A stretch of 34,055 nucleotides of DNA from DASTRU01 sp035761045 (GTDB lineage: Bacteria > Pseudomonadota > Gammaproteobacteria > Burkholderiales > Burkholderiaceae_E), in the NCBI GenBank assembly GCA_035761045.1, contig DASTRU010000272.1, positions 1 through 34,055 of the forward strand, written 5' to 3'. Shown one piece after another: positions 8,723-16,842 of this stretch. Numbering within the stretch: position 1 is the first letter of the stretch; each line of letters opens with the position of its first letter. A program made the translations under genes and the position numbers. The notes under the pieces are model-generated. The model had not been told where the DNA came from. It saw only the letters and a list, made by a program, of their open reading frames with translations, and did not search any database.

Positions 8723-10086
8723 GCTTCGCGCTACGCAAACTTACCCGGCGCAATACGCTGACTGGTTTATTTCAAGCGTATGCGTACGCGGGCATCATCA
8801 GCTCGGGGCCGTGGATCTTGTCGATCCTCGGCATCTTGGTGATTGGCCTCATGTCGGCCACGGTGGTCGTGCCGCAAGTGTTGATCACGCACTTTCAGGT
8901 GTCGGTCACTTACCTAATCGCGTGCTCGTTGATCTTGACCGGCCTCGTGCAACTCGCGTTCACGCGCTTCGTCGCCGACCGCACGTTTGAAAAACGCGAG
9001 TCGTTGATCTTGCCGAACTTCGTCGCCATCACGCTCGTCGTGACCGTGGTGGGCGGCGTGGTCGGCATGTTCGTCGTGCTGGTGTTGTTTCGCGGGCTTG
9101 CGCTGTATTACCGGCTCATGATGCTCGCGGGCTTCGTGATCTTGTGCAACATTTGGATCACGACGATCTTCTTATCGAGCATCAAGCAATACCGCGCGGT
9201 CGTGCTGCTGTACCTAGGCGGTTACACGGTCTCGGTCGTGGCGGCCCTCGCGCTGCGCGGCCAAGGCTTGCACGGATTACTCACGGGCTTCGTGATTGGT
9301 CAAGCCGTGCTGCTCGTGGGCAGCGTCGCGATCATCTTGCGCAACTATCCGCCGAGCGACAGGCTCATGTCGTTCGAGGTCCTCGATAAAAAACTTATTT
9401 TTCCAAGCCTAATTTGGACCGGCCTTTTTTATAACCTGGGCGTGTGGATCGATAAGTTCATGTTTTGGTTTCGCGACGAAACCGGCCATGCGGTGATCGG
9501 ACCCTTGCGTGCGTCATTGATTTACGACCTGCCGATTTTTCTCGCCTATCTCTCCATCATTCCGGGCATGGCGATTTTTCTCGTGCGGCTCGAAACCGAT
9601 TTCGTCGAGCATTACGACGCGTTCTACACCGCCGTGCGCGAGGGCGGATCGCTTGGCGTGATCGAGCAGCATCGCAACGGCATGGTCGAGTCGGTGCGCT
9701 TGGGATTGTTCGACATCGTCAAGGTGCAAACCGTCACCACGCTCGTGCTCTTGCTGGTCGGCCCCGCGCTGCTGCGCGCGATGGGCATCACCGATTTATA
9801 CCTGCCGCTGTTGTTGATCGATACCATCGGCGCCGGTTTGCAAGTGGTGCTGCTCGGCTTGATGAACGTGTTTTTCTATCTCGATAAACGCGCCATCGTG
9901 TTGTCGCTCACCGCGCTTTTTTGCGTGTTGAACGTCGTGTTCACCGCCATGACCTTAATGCTCGGTCCATCGTGGTACGGGTATGGATTCACCGTGGCCG
10001 TGTTGGTCACCATCGTGGTGGGCCTCGCGATTTTGGATCGCAAGCTCGATCGCCTCGAATACGAAACCTTCATGCTCCAGCACTAA
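8710..10086 (+). CDS. pelG: PelG, polytopic inner-membrane protein for Pel translocation
   Basis: This is a 458-residue integral membrane protein. PelG is related to the polysaccharide-transporter (PST/MOP flippase-like) superfamily and is thought to move Pel across the inner membrane with PelD, PelE and PelF. The protein begins MAGIGFALRKL, typical of PelG, and has about twelve hydrophobic segments. The start is decided by a strong Shine-Dalgarno GAGGAGG at 8696-8702, seven bases before the ATG; the open frame extends further upstream only inside pelF. Its TAA overlaps the stop of the opposing bufC gene, so the two operons end with essentially no space for a conventional terminator. Confidence 0.93.
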   Translation: MAGIGFALRKLTRRNTLTGLFQAYAYAGIISSGPWILSILGILVIGLMSATVVVPQVLITHFQVSVTYLIACSLILTGLVQLAFTRFVADRTFEKRESLILPNFVAITLVVTVVGGVVGMFVVLVLFRGLALYYRLMMLAGFVILCNIWITTIFLSSIKQYRAVVLLYLGGYTVSVVAALALRGQGLHGLLTGFVIGQAVLLVGSVAIILRNYPPSDRLMSFEVLDKKLIFPSLIWTGLFYNLGVWIDKFMFWFRDETGHAVIGPLRASLIYDLPIFLAYLSIIPGMAIFLVRLETDFVEHYDAFYTAVREGGSLGVIEQHRNGMVESVRLGLFDIVKVQTVTTLVLLLVGPALLRAMGITDLYLPLLLIDTIGAGLQVVLLGLMNVFFYLDKRAIVLSLTALFCVLNVVFTAMTLMLGPSWYGYGFTVAVLVTIVVGLAILDRKLDRLEYETFMLQH

Positions 10087-10736
10087 GCCGCGTCGTGCTC
10101 GGCGGCCATCCATTCGATCAAGGCGCGTGCTTCGTCATAAGGTAGCGCGGTCGCTTTCACTTCGAAGCCATCGCGATACACGATCGCGCCTTGCGCGCGC
10201 ATCTCGATCGCATCCAACGCAATGGTGGAATTCGGTTGATGCGCGAGCCAAATATCGGCGGCCGCATGCGCGAACGCGAGCACGCACGAGCCTGGCATGA
10301 ACAACAGCGCCGGTTCGCGCGTAATTGGTGCGTCGGGACGATCGGCCGCGGTCGTGGCGATGTGTACCGCCCATTCAAGTTGAGCCACGTCGCTTAAATA
10401 CGGCAGCGACCGCGCGTGTTCGAAAGTCCTAAGGAATTCGGCGAACGCGTCGCCGTAGTGGCCTAAGTCGCCGTTGGTGGACGGGTGCGCTTGCCGATAC
10501 GCACGCGCGGTCGCGTCGAAGAATTCATCGCCGACGAGTCGCGCGCAGACTGGGTAATGCGCGCGCAACGCACGCGTGCACGCGGCGATGGCGTTGGCGC
10601 GATAAATCGCGAGACGGTACGCGTTGCTCGCCGCATCGCCGCTTAAGCGAGGCAGCACGCGTTCCACCTCGGCCGCGTGATGAAGCGCCGCGCCGAAATT
10701 AGTCTGCAACGCGCGCAAAGAGGATTGCGCGCTCAT
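10083..10736 (-). CDS. bufC: BufC, DUF2063 partner protein for bufferin maturation
   Basis: This is a 217-residue protein of the DUF2063 family (HvfC/BufC). The N-terminal part (about residues 5-100) has the typical helical pattern with AIYRANAIAACTRALRAHYP and GDEFFDATARAY. Members recognise the precursor peptide and present it to the DUF692/MNIO enzyme. The start overlaps the bufB stop as ATGA, which fits the known enzyme-partner coupling. It is the last gene of the operon. The DoxX-family membrane gene that often follows in buf/gig operons is absent, and pelG meets this gene tail to tail. Function is inferred from family and operon. Confidence 0.85.
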   Translation of the reverse strand: MSAQSSLRALQTNFGAALHHAAEVERVLPRLSGDAASNAYRLAIYRANAIAACTRALRAHYPVCARLVGDEFFDATARAYRQAHPSTNGDLGHYGDAFAEFLRTFEHARSLPYLSDVAQLEWAVHIATTAADRPDAPITREPALLFMPGSCVLAFAHAAADIWLAHQPNSTIALDAIEMRAQGAIVYRDGFEVKATALPYDEARALIEWMAAEHDAA

Positions 10737-11596
10737 GCGGCGATCTCCCCCGCGCGACTAAGTAAATCGGCCGCGCGACTTGCCTCGTCGACCAACACCG
10801 CAAGCTCGGGTACGTCGGTATCCCATTCAATCAGCGTTGGCACTGGCCCGAAACGCCGAAGAGCGTGCGTGTATAGCGTCCATACGCTGTCGCGCACGCG
10901 AGAACCATGGTCGTCGATCAACACGCCATCGGCGTCGAGATGTCCCGCCAAATGAATTTCATCGACCACGCCGCGCGGCAGCGCGTGCAAGGCCTCCACG
11001 GCGTCGAATCCAAAATTCGTGGCGTTGACATGCAGATTGTTGAGGTCGAGCAGCACGCCGCACCCGGTGCGCCGCGCCGCCTCGGCCACGAACATCAACT
11101 CAGGCATTTCGTCGGCCGTGAACTTCACGTACGCCGACGCGTTTTCGATCGCGATGCGTCGCTTGAGTCGGTTTTGCACGCGATCGATATGCGTGCACAA
11201 GGTCTCAAGCGCCTCGTGCGTGTAGGGCAAGGGCAGCAGGTCGTTGTGCGCGATCTCGCCTTGCGGCGTCATGCTCGCGGTCCAACACACATGCTCCGAC
11301 ACCAAGGCCGGTTCGCACCACTCCACCAGCCGCGCCAGTTGATCGAGATGGCGCGGCGCCAGTCCATGCGCATTGCCCAAACCCAAGCCCACGCCGTGCA
11401 AGCTCACCGGCCAGCGCGCGCGCGCGCGTTCCAGCACGGCCCGCGTCGCGCCACCGGCGGCGAAAAAATTCTCGCTATGCACTTCCAGGAACCCGACCGG
11501 ACCAAGCGACGCATCGTCCGCCAAGGCTTGTTGGTAATGGCGGTGACGCAGGCCAATGCCCACCGCATGAGTGGCGAGAGTCGTCGTGCCGCCCAC
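10733..11596 (-). CDS. bufB: BufB, DUF692/MNIO multinuclear iron enzyme modifying bufferin cysteines
   Basis: This 287-residue protein is of the DUF692 (UPF0276) family, now called multinuclear non-heme iron-dependent oxidative enzymes. In characterised bufferin systems the enzyme converts precursor cysteines to thiooxazole-type groups that bind copper. Metal-ligand motifs of the TIM barrel are visible: EVHSEN (39-43), H67 in SLHGVG, SEHVCW (100-105), H117-N-D, E151 in IEN, LLDLNNLHVNA (182-192), EIHLAGH (213-219), DDHG (228-231) and E257. The first possible start is a GTG at 11596, 14 bases after the bufA stop. No clear Shine-Dalgarno is seen there, so the exact start is uncertain by a few codons. 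It lies between bufA and bufC. Confidence 0.9.
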   Translation of the reverse strand: MGGTTTLATHAVGIGLRHRHYQQALADDASLGPVGFLEVHSENFFAAGGATRAVLERARARWPVSLHGVGLGLGNAHGLAPRHLDQLARLVEWCEPALVSEHVCWTASMTPQGEIAHNDLLPLPYTHEALETLCTHIDRVQNRLKRRIAIENASAYVKFTADEMPELMFVAEAARRTGCGVLLDLNNLHVNATNFGFDAVEALHALPRGVVDEIHLAGHLDADGVLIDDHGSRVRDSVWTLYTHALRRFGPVPTLIEWDTDVPELAVLVDEASRAADLLSRAGEIAA

Positions 11597-11610
11597 GTCG
11601 CAGCGAAGGC

Positions 11611-11913
11611 TTAGCTTTTCTTGACGTCGGACTTAGGCGCGAGCTTCTTCGCATCGGCCGTGGTTTTGGCACCGCCCATTTTTTCGCAGGTGCCGGTGGG
11701 CACGAACTTCCATTCGTCGGGGCTGTTATCGGCCTTGGCTTGGCCCGCGCACGAGTGCGTGCCGGTCGCGCAATCGTTTTGTCCGGCCTTGGCGATGCCA
11801 TAGCACTTCTCATGAGCGCCTTGCGCGGCCGCAGCCGGTTGAGACACCACCGTCGCGGCGGAAAGCGCGAATACAGAGGCCAGGGCGGAACGAAGAACAG
11901 AAGGCTTATTCAT
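11611..11913 (-). CDS. bufA1: BufA, bufferin-1 type (DUF2282) metal-binding precursor peptide
   Basis: This is a 100-residue precursor. A signal peptide covers about residues 1-30 (hydrophobic core followed by PAAAAQ), so the mature peptide is periplasmic. The core has four cysteines, C37, C48, C55 and C76, in the DUF2282 pattern KCYG...AGQNDC...SC...GTC. In characterised bufferins these cysteines are modified by BufB/BufC and chelate copper, protecting the cell from excess metal. A Lys-rich tail of about 20 residues follows. The ATG at 11913 is supported by AGGAG at 11920-11924, six bases away. It is the first gene of the operon; a control region shared with uppP lies upstream. Homologues are also called GigA (gold-induced). 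Confidence 0.9.
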   Translation of the reverse strand: MNKPSVLRSALASVFALSAATVVSQPAAAAQGAHEKCYGIAKAGQNDCATGTHSCAGQAKADNSPDEWKFVPTGTCEKMGGAKTTADAKKLAPKSDVKKS

Positions 11914-11975
11914 GCATGACTCCTATGGAAACGAAGACAGATCAACACAAAGTGAAACAAGGTTTTCGCAGACTA

Positions 11976-11998
11976 CTTGATGGAAAAACCGCATCAAG
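11976..11998. promoter_or_regulatory. Inverted repeat in the bufA-uppP divergent region
   Basis: CTTGATG and CATCAAG form a perfect 7-base inverted repeat with a 9-base A-rich spacer. It lies in the 125-base region between the divergent bufA and uppP starts, about 60 bases from the bufA start. A GATAAT at 12007-12012 could be a -10 element for uppP. The repeat could be an operator for either gene; no regulator family can be assigned from the sequence. Confidence 0.35.
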
Positions 11999-12038
11999 CA
12001 CGATGGGATAATTCAGCGCACAACCACACAGGCTCACG

Positions 12039-12896
12039 ATGGATATCGCGCTTCTTATCAAGGCCGTCATTCTCGGCATCGTCGAAGGATTGACGGAATT
12101 CCTCCCCATTTCCTCCACCGGCCATTTAATTCTTACGGCTTCGTTACTGGGCTTCACTGGAGAAAAAGCATCCACGTTTGAAATCGCCATTCAAACCGGC
12201 GCGATGTTCGCCGTCATATGGGAATACCGCGCGCGCTTGCTGGCCACGCTCGTTGGCGTGACGCGCGACGCGGTGGCGCAACGCTTCGCGCGCAATGTAT
12301 TGATCGCATTCACGCCCGCCGTCGTGCTCGGGCTCGCGTTTGGGAAGTACATCAAGGCGTATTTGTTTCATCCCGTGCCGGTCGCGGTCGCATTCGTGGT
12401 CGGGGGCGTGATTATTTTAGTCGTCGAGCGTCGCCATAAACGCTTGTACGGCGCGCGCGACTTAGAGGGCGGGCGCTTGGCGCGCGTGGAGTCGGTGGAT
12501 TCGATGTCGGCGCTTGACGCGCTTAAGGTTGGCCTCGCGCAATGCGCGGCGCTTATTCCCGGCACCAGTCGCTCGGGTGCCACCATCATCGGCGGCATTT
12601 TGTTCGGCTTCTCGCGCAAGGCTGCCACTGAATTTAGTTTTTACCTCGCGATTCCAACGCTGATCGGCGCGGGCGCGTATTCCTTATGGAAGCAACGCGG
12701 CGCGCTTGAATGGGCCGACGCGCCAATGTTCGCCGTGGGCTTGGTCGCCGCGTTCGCCAGTGCCTTGATCTGTATCCGTTGGTTGATTCGTTATGTCAGC
12801 ACGCACGACTTCGAGGTGTTTGCCTGGTATCGCATCGCGTTTGGCATCGTCGTGCTGTTGACGTTTCAAACCGGTTGGTTGTCGTGGCACGCCTAA
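12039..12896 (+). CDS. uppP: UppP (BacA), undecaprenyl-diphosphate phosphatase
   Basis: This is a 285-residue integral membrane enzyme. It dephosphorylates undecaprenyl pyrophosphate to recycle the lipid carrier for peptidoglycan and other envelope polymers. Both signature motifs are present: E16-GLTE20-FLPISSTGH (ending H29) and PGTSRSG at 174-180, including catalytic R178. Around eight hydrophobic segments are visible. Length is typical of the family (about 270-290). The start is the ATG at 12039, at the beginning of the conserved N-terminus. The gene is divergent from bufA and convergent with the asparaginase gene, with only four bases between the two stops. Confidence 0.95.
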   Translation: MDIALLIKAVILGIVEGLTEFLPISSTGHLILTASLLGFTGEKASTFEIAIQTGAMFAVIWEYRARLLATLVGVTRDAVAQRFARNVLIAFTPAVVLGLAFGKYIKAYLFHPVPVAVAFVVGGVIILVVERRHKRLYGARDLEGGRLARVESVDSMSALDALKVGLAQCAALIPGTSRSGATIIGGILFGFSRKAATEFSFYLAIPTLIGAGAYSLWKQRGALEWADAPMFAVGLVAAFASALICIRWLIRYVSTHDFEVFAWYRIAFGIVVLLTFQTGWLSWHA

Positions 12897-12900
12897 GTTC

Positions 12901-13941
12901 TTAAGCGCGCGCCAATGAAAACGCGGCGCGCCATTCGCCGGTTACCGTGCCCACGCAATTACGAATGGCGGGCCGCGCATACACCGCGAGCGCGGCGCGC
13001 CGCGTGTCGTCGAGCAGACCGAGTTGATCGAGCGCCGCGACGGCCGCGCAATACAAGGCTTGCGCATTGCCATCGGCGATCTTGATCGCGATACCCAAGC
13101 CGGCCGACCGCACGCCCAGCAATTGCACGCCGCCCGCGCCGATCTTGGCGACCACGTCGCCATCGTCCGGCGCGCCAAACGCGTGCATGAAGGCCACGTC
13201 GCTGCGGCCACCGCCCGACACCAATTCGGGATGCGCGCGCATCGCCGCCGATAAACACGCGAGCGACTCGGCCGATTCACCGGCCTGTTCGGGTCGCGCC
13301 AATAACGCGAACAAGCGCGCGAGGTTCGCAAGCGGCAAGGCGTAATTCGGCGCCGAACATCCGTCGATACCCACGACCAGCCGGCTTTCATCCACGCCGC
13401 TATGCGCCGCGACGCTTGCGCGAATCGCTTTTTGAAGCGGATGTCCCTCGTCGAGATAAGTTTCAAGCGGTGTCTCGGTCAGCTTGCAGTACGCGAGAAA
13501 CCCCGCGTGCTTGCCCGAGCAGTTGTTGTACGTCTGATCCCATTTGCGCTTGGGCGGCGTGATGTCGAGCGCGGTGTAACGCAATGGCACGTGGCAGCCG
13601 CAACGCAGGTGCGATTCATCGCAACCAAAGCTTGCGAGCATCGTTCGCGCAAGCTCGCTATGCACTTCCTCGCCCGAATGGCTCGCGCACATCAAGGCGG
13701 TTTCGCGCGTGCCCCACTTCATCGCGCGCACGCCACCCGCGTTCATGAAGGGAAGCGCTTGAAACGGCTTGAGCGTGGAGCGGCTAAAGGTTAGAGCGTG
13801 CGCATCGCCCGCCGACCAACACACATGCCCCTTTGCATCCACCACCGCGATGCTGCCGTAATGCACCGACTCCACGCTTTGCGCGCTGCCCACGCCGCGC
13901 GTGACAACGACCAGCGGCGTATGCGCGGGACTAATGTTCAT
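12901..13941 (-). CDS. Asparaginase II family protein (Rhizobium-type L-asparaginase)
   Basis: This is a 346-residue protein of the Asparaginase_II family (PF06089), unrelated to the E. coli asparaginases. It probably hydrolyses L-asparagine to aspartate and ammonia. Residues matching the zinc-containing Rhizobium etli enzyme are visible: C141-S-G-K144 and C195 in GIDGCSAP fit the Cys-Lys-Cys metal site, and S55-T-L-K58 and the CASHSG region (85-90) fit the Ser/Lys catalytic pairs. No signal peptide is present, so it is cytoplasmic. Its start overlaps the stop of the upstream adenylyltransferase as ATGA, so the two are translated together although no shared pathway is obvious. Confidence 0.85.
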   Translation of the reverse strand: MNISPAHTPLVVVTRGVGSAQSVESVHYGSIAVVDAKGHVCWSAGDAHALTFSRSTLKPFQALPFMNAGGVRAMKWGTRETALMCASHSGEEVHSELARTMLASFGCDESHLRCGCHVPLRYTALDITPPKRKWDQTYNNCSGKHAGFLAYCKLTETPLETYLDEGHPLQKAIRASVAAHSGVDESRLVVGIDGCSAPNYALPLANLARLFALLARPEQAGESAESLACLSAAMRAHPELVSGGGRSDVAFMHAFGAPDDGDVVAKIGAGGVQLLGVRSAGLGIAIKIADGNAQALYCAAVAALDQLGLLDDTRRAALAVYARPAIRNCVGTVTGEWRAAFSLARA

Positions 13942-14435
13942 GACTTCTCTCCTGCCATCGCGCGAATGCGCTTGAGCGTGGCGGTGGTGGATCGATCGTG
14001 CACGAATTCAATGGCTTGCACGCGCGCGCCATAACCCAATGCGGCCTGGCCTTCGGGCGTCGTCTCGACACGGTAATCGCCACCCTTGACGTATAGATCG
14101 GGTCGCGCTTCGAGCACGACTTCGCGCGCGGTGTCCTCATCGAACGCGACGACTAGATCGACGCTTTCGAGCGCGGCAAGCAACGCCATGCGGTCCTCGC
14201 ATGGATTAATCGGACGATCGTCGCCCTTGCCGAGCCGGCGTACCGACGCATCGGTATTCACCGCCACGATCAACGACGCGCCCAACGCGCGCGCTTCGGC
14301 CAAGTACGTGGCGTGACCACGATGCAAGATGTCGAACACGCCGTTGGTCAATACCACGGGGCGTGGCAAGGCGGCCGCGCGCCGCGCCAACCGCGCACGG
14401 TCACAGATTTTGGATTCAAAAGAAGGAGCGGGCAT
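13938..14435 (-). CDS. rfaE2: D-glycero-beta-D-manno-heptose 1-phosphate adenylyltransferase
   Basis: This is a 165-residue protein. It transfers AMP from ATP to heptose 1-phosphate, giving ADP-heptose for the lipopolysaccharide inner core. The nucleotidyltransferase motif GVFDILHRGH (HxGH) lies near the N-terminus and is followed by VAVNTDASVRRLGKG and YVKGGDY, all typical of the second domain of HldE. Here it is a stand-alone gene without the kinase domain, as is common in betaproteobacteria. I place the start at 14435 (MPAPSF...) because it is about 20 residues before the conserved VLTNGVFD. The open frame continues to 14528, but that would add an Arg/Pro-rich tail and overlap the next gene. 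Confidence 0.9.
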   Translation of the reverse strand: MPAPSFESKICDRARLARRAAALPRPVVLTNGVFDILHRGHATYLAEARALGASLIVAVNTDASVRRLGKGDDRPINPCEDRMALLAALESVDLVVAFDEDTAREVVLEARPDLYVKGGDYRVETTPEGQAALGYGARVQAIEFVHDRSTTATLKRIRAMAGEKS

Positions 14436-14481
14436 GCCGCGATTATCGCGAATGCCCACGCGACGCGCGAAACGCGGCGCG

Positions 14482-15387
14482 TTAGGTCGCGCTCGGTTTG
14501 GGTTCGGGCGAGACCGACGACATGACATCGCGCGCGGATTGTTCCAAGCGCATCGTCATCGCCTTGCGGTAACGGTTGAGTTCTTGCACCGTTTTGAAGG
14601 TTTGACCGAACAACAAGCTCATGTTGTGCAAAATGCGCTCGACCACGCGCTTTTCCCAATCGGCGTCGAACTTGATTTGCTGGTCAAGCCAATGCTGCAA
14701 CCAATCGGGGTCGGGCAAGCGCGATTGCACCGTGTCGTTCGGAAATAAATCCTTATTCACGTGCAGATTGGTGGGATGCAACGGCGTCTCGGTGCGACGC
14801 GCGCTAGCCATTAGCACACCGATCTTCGCGAACGCGGCGCGCGCCTTGTCGCCCGCTTGGTTTAGCGCGCGCTTCATGTAGCGCAAATACGCGCCGCCAT
14901 GACGCGCTTCGTCTTGGCTGATCAAGCCATAAATATGTTTGATAACGGGCTCGGTATGCCATTCGGCCGCGCGGCGATACCAATGGTTGAGACGAATCTC
15001 GCCGCAAAAATGCAGCATCAAGGTTTCCAACGCGGGCGCCGGGTCGAACTCGAACCGGACCTTATGCAACTCGCTTTCGGTGGGTACTAGGTCCGGACGG
15101 AAGCGGCGTAGATATTCAATCAACACGAGTGAATGCTTTTGCTCCTCGAAGAACCATACGCTCATGAACGCCGAAAAATCCGAGTCCTCGCGGTTATCGC
15201 GCAGGAACATCTCGGTGGCGGGCAAGGCCGCCCATTCGGTGATGGCGTTCATCTTGATCGTTCGCGCTTGCTCGTCGGTTAAGAGCGACGCGTCGAAGCG
15301 ATCCCACGGGATATCGCGTTCCATGTTCCAGCGAACGGATTCGAGTGACTTGAAAAGTTCGGGATACAGCATGGCGATAGGCTTCAA
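14482..15387 (-). CDS. Ferritin-like di-iron protein related to acyl-ACP desaturases
   Basis: This is a 301-residue soluble helical protein. A di-iron four-helix-bundle site can be read directly: E51, E82-x-x-H85 in EEQKH, E130 and E160-x-x-H163 in DEARH. This E...ExxH...E...ExxH arrangement is that of the ferritin-like superfamily, and the length and spacing resemble stearoyl-ACP desaturase-like oxygenases more than iron-storage ferritin. The substrate is unknown; a fatty-acyl or other hydrophobic substrate is possible, and so is an oxidative-stress role. It lies upstream of rfaE2 on the same strand, 46 bases away. An inverted repeat lies upstream (15480-15500). Confidence 0.7.
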   Translation of the reverse strand: MKPIAMLYPELFKSLESVRWNMERDIPWDRFDASLLTDEQARTIKMNAITEWAALPATEMFLRDNREDSDFSAFMSVWFFEEQKHSLVLIEYLRRFRPDLVPTESELHKVRFEFDPAPALETLMLHFCGEIRLNHWYRRAAEWHTEPVIKHIYGLISQDEARHGGAYLRYMKRALNQAGDKARAAFAKIGVLMASARRTETPLHPTNLHVNKDLFPNDTVQSRLPDPDWLQHWLDQQIKFDADWEKRVVERILHNMSLLFGQTFKTVQELNRYRKAMTMRLEQSARDVMSSVSPEPKPSAT

Positions 15388-15479
15388 GAGAGGTCTCGTT
15401 CAGTAATGAATACGGCGGGCGCCGGTACGGTTTCGGTAAGTCGGACCCGCAAAAAAGGGAAAAGATTCTCGCATGGCAC

Positions 15480-15500
15480 TTTGTCATTTCACGTGACAAA
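15480..15500. promoter_or_regulatory. Inverted repeat between the ampG and ferritin-like genes
   Basis: TTTGTCA and TGACAAA form a perfect 7-base inverted repeat with a 7-base spacer. It lies in the 119-base gap after the ampG stop and upstream of the ferritin-like gene, both on the minus strand. No T-run follows on the minus strand, so it looks more like an operator than a terminator. No regulator can be named. Confidence 0.3.
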
Positions 15501-15506
15501 CACAAG

Positions 15507-16820
15507 TCAACGGGAATCGTTCTGTGAGCTTTGCGAGGTGTCGAGCGCGTCAAGGCGGCCGCGCATGAACCACAGCAACAGCACGCCCGGCACGCCAATC
15601 GCAACGGTGGCTAGGAAAAACCCCGGCCAGCCCAGCGCCGGAATGCTAAAGAGCGTGGACGCACCCACCGTGACCGTTCCACCTTCGACCAACCAACCCG
15701 ACACCGGGCCCACATACACACGCCCCACCGACGCCAACGCCGACAACAACGCGTACTGCGTCGCCGAATACCGCTTGTCGCATAAGGCCATTAAAAGCGC
15801 GACGAACGCGGCGGTGCCCATGCCACCGCACAGGTTTTCGATGCCGACCGCGGCGGCCATCGCGCCTAAGTTTTTAGGCGTGACGGCCAACGCCCAATAC
15901 GCCAAATTACTTAGTAATTGCAGTAAACCAAACGACAGCAAGCTGCGGACCAAGCCTATGCGGCTCATTAATGCGCCGCCCACCAATGCACCGATGATGG
16001 TGGTCGCCAAGCCAAACGACTTATTGACGAGCCCGACTTCGCCCGCCGAGAACCCGACGCCGCGAATCAAGAACGCGGTGGTCAACGCGCCCGCGAACGC
16101 GTCGCCCAACTTGTAGAGCACGATCAACACCAAAAACGCGAGCGCGCCACGCCGCGAGAAGAATTGCTTCCACGGCGCGACGATGGCCTCGTCGAGCGTG
16201 CGCGGGGCGCGTTGCGCGTCGGTCGGCTCGGGCGCGAGCAGCAGCGTGGTGGCCAGCCCAACGCCCATCAAGCCCGCCATCAACCAATACATGCCGCGCC
16301 ACCCAAGCCAATGGTCGGCGAGCCAAAGCGCTAATCCACCAGAAACGATCATCGCGAGTCGGTACCCGAGCACCGATAACGCGGCTCCGGCTCCACGTTC
16401 GGATGCCGGTAATACATCCGTGCGATACGCATCGAACACAATATCTTGCGAGGCCGAGCCAAACGCTACGAGCACGGCCAAGACCGCCAACGCACCTAAT
16501 GCATGCGCGGGACTCGTCGAACCCATCATCGCGATCAACCCCGCCAACGCCAGTTGCGTGACGAGTAACCAGCCTCGCCGCCGACCCAGGTGCGCAAGAC
16601 GTGGCGCATATCGGTCCATTAAGGGCGCCCACGCGAACTTAAACACATAGGCCTGACCGACCAGCGTGAAGAAACCAATCGTTTTGATGTCGAGCCCTTC
16701 AACGGTCATCCACGCTTGCAAGGTGCCCGACGTCAACGCCAGCGGCAGCCCGGAAGAAAAACCTAGCAGCAGCATCGTGGCCGCACGGCGGTTGGTGAAG
16801 ACAGCGAGAATGGACGGCAC
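15507..16820 (-). CDS. ampG: AmpG-like MFS permease (muropeptide/anhydromuropeptide uptake)
   Basis: This is a 437-residue polytopic membrane protein with about twelve hydrophobic segments, of the major facilitator superfamily, AmpG group. AmpG imports GlcNAc-anhydromuropeptides released by cell-wall turnover for recycling, and in some species feeds ampC beta-lactamase regulation. Signature stretches are LLLGFSSGLPLAL near the N-terminus, KFAWAPLMDRY between the early segments, FGSASQDIVFDAYRTD, and later YKLGDAF. The start is a GTG at 16820; an in-frame stop lies a short way upstream and no ATG intervenes. The divergent ATPase gene begins 100 bases away. Confidence 0.88.
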   Translation of the reverse strand: MPSILAVFTNRRAATMLLLGFSSGLPLALTSGTLQAWMTVEGLDIKTIGFFTLVGQAYVFKFAWAPLMDRYAPRLAHLGRRRGWLLVTQLALAGLIAMMGSTSPAHALGALAVLAVLVAFGSASQDIVFDAYRTDVLPASERGAGAALSVLGYRLAMIVSGGLALWLADHWLGWRGMYWLMAGLMGVGLATTLLLAPEPTDAQRAPRTLDEAIVAPWKQFFSRRGALAFLVLIVLYKLGDAFAGALTTAFLIRGVGFSAGEVGLVNKSFGLATTIIGALVGGALMSRIGLVRSLLSFGLLQLLSNLAYWALAVTPKNLGAMAAAVGIENLCGGMGTAAFVALLMALCDKRYSATQYALLSALASVGRVYVGPVSGWLVEGGTVTVGASTLFSIPALGWPGFFLATVAIGVPGVLLLWFMRGRLDALDTSQSSQNDSR

Positions 16821-16842
16821 GGGGTTAAAGCTCCATTTTTGG

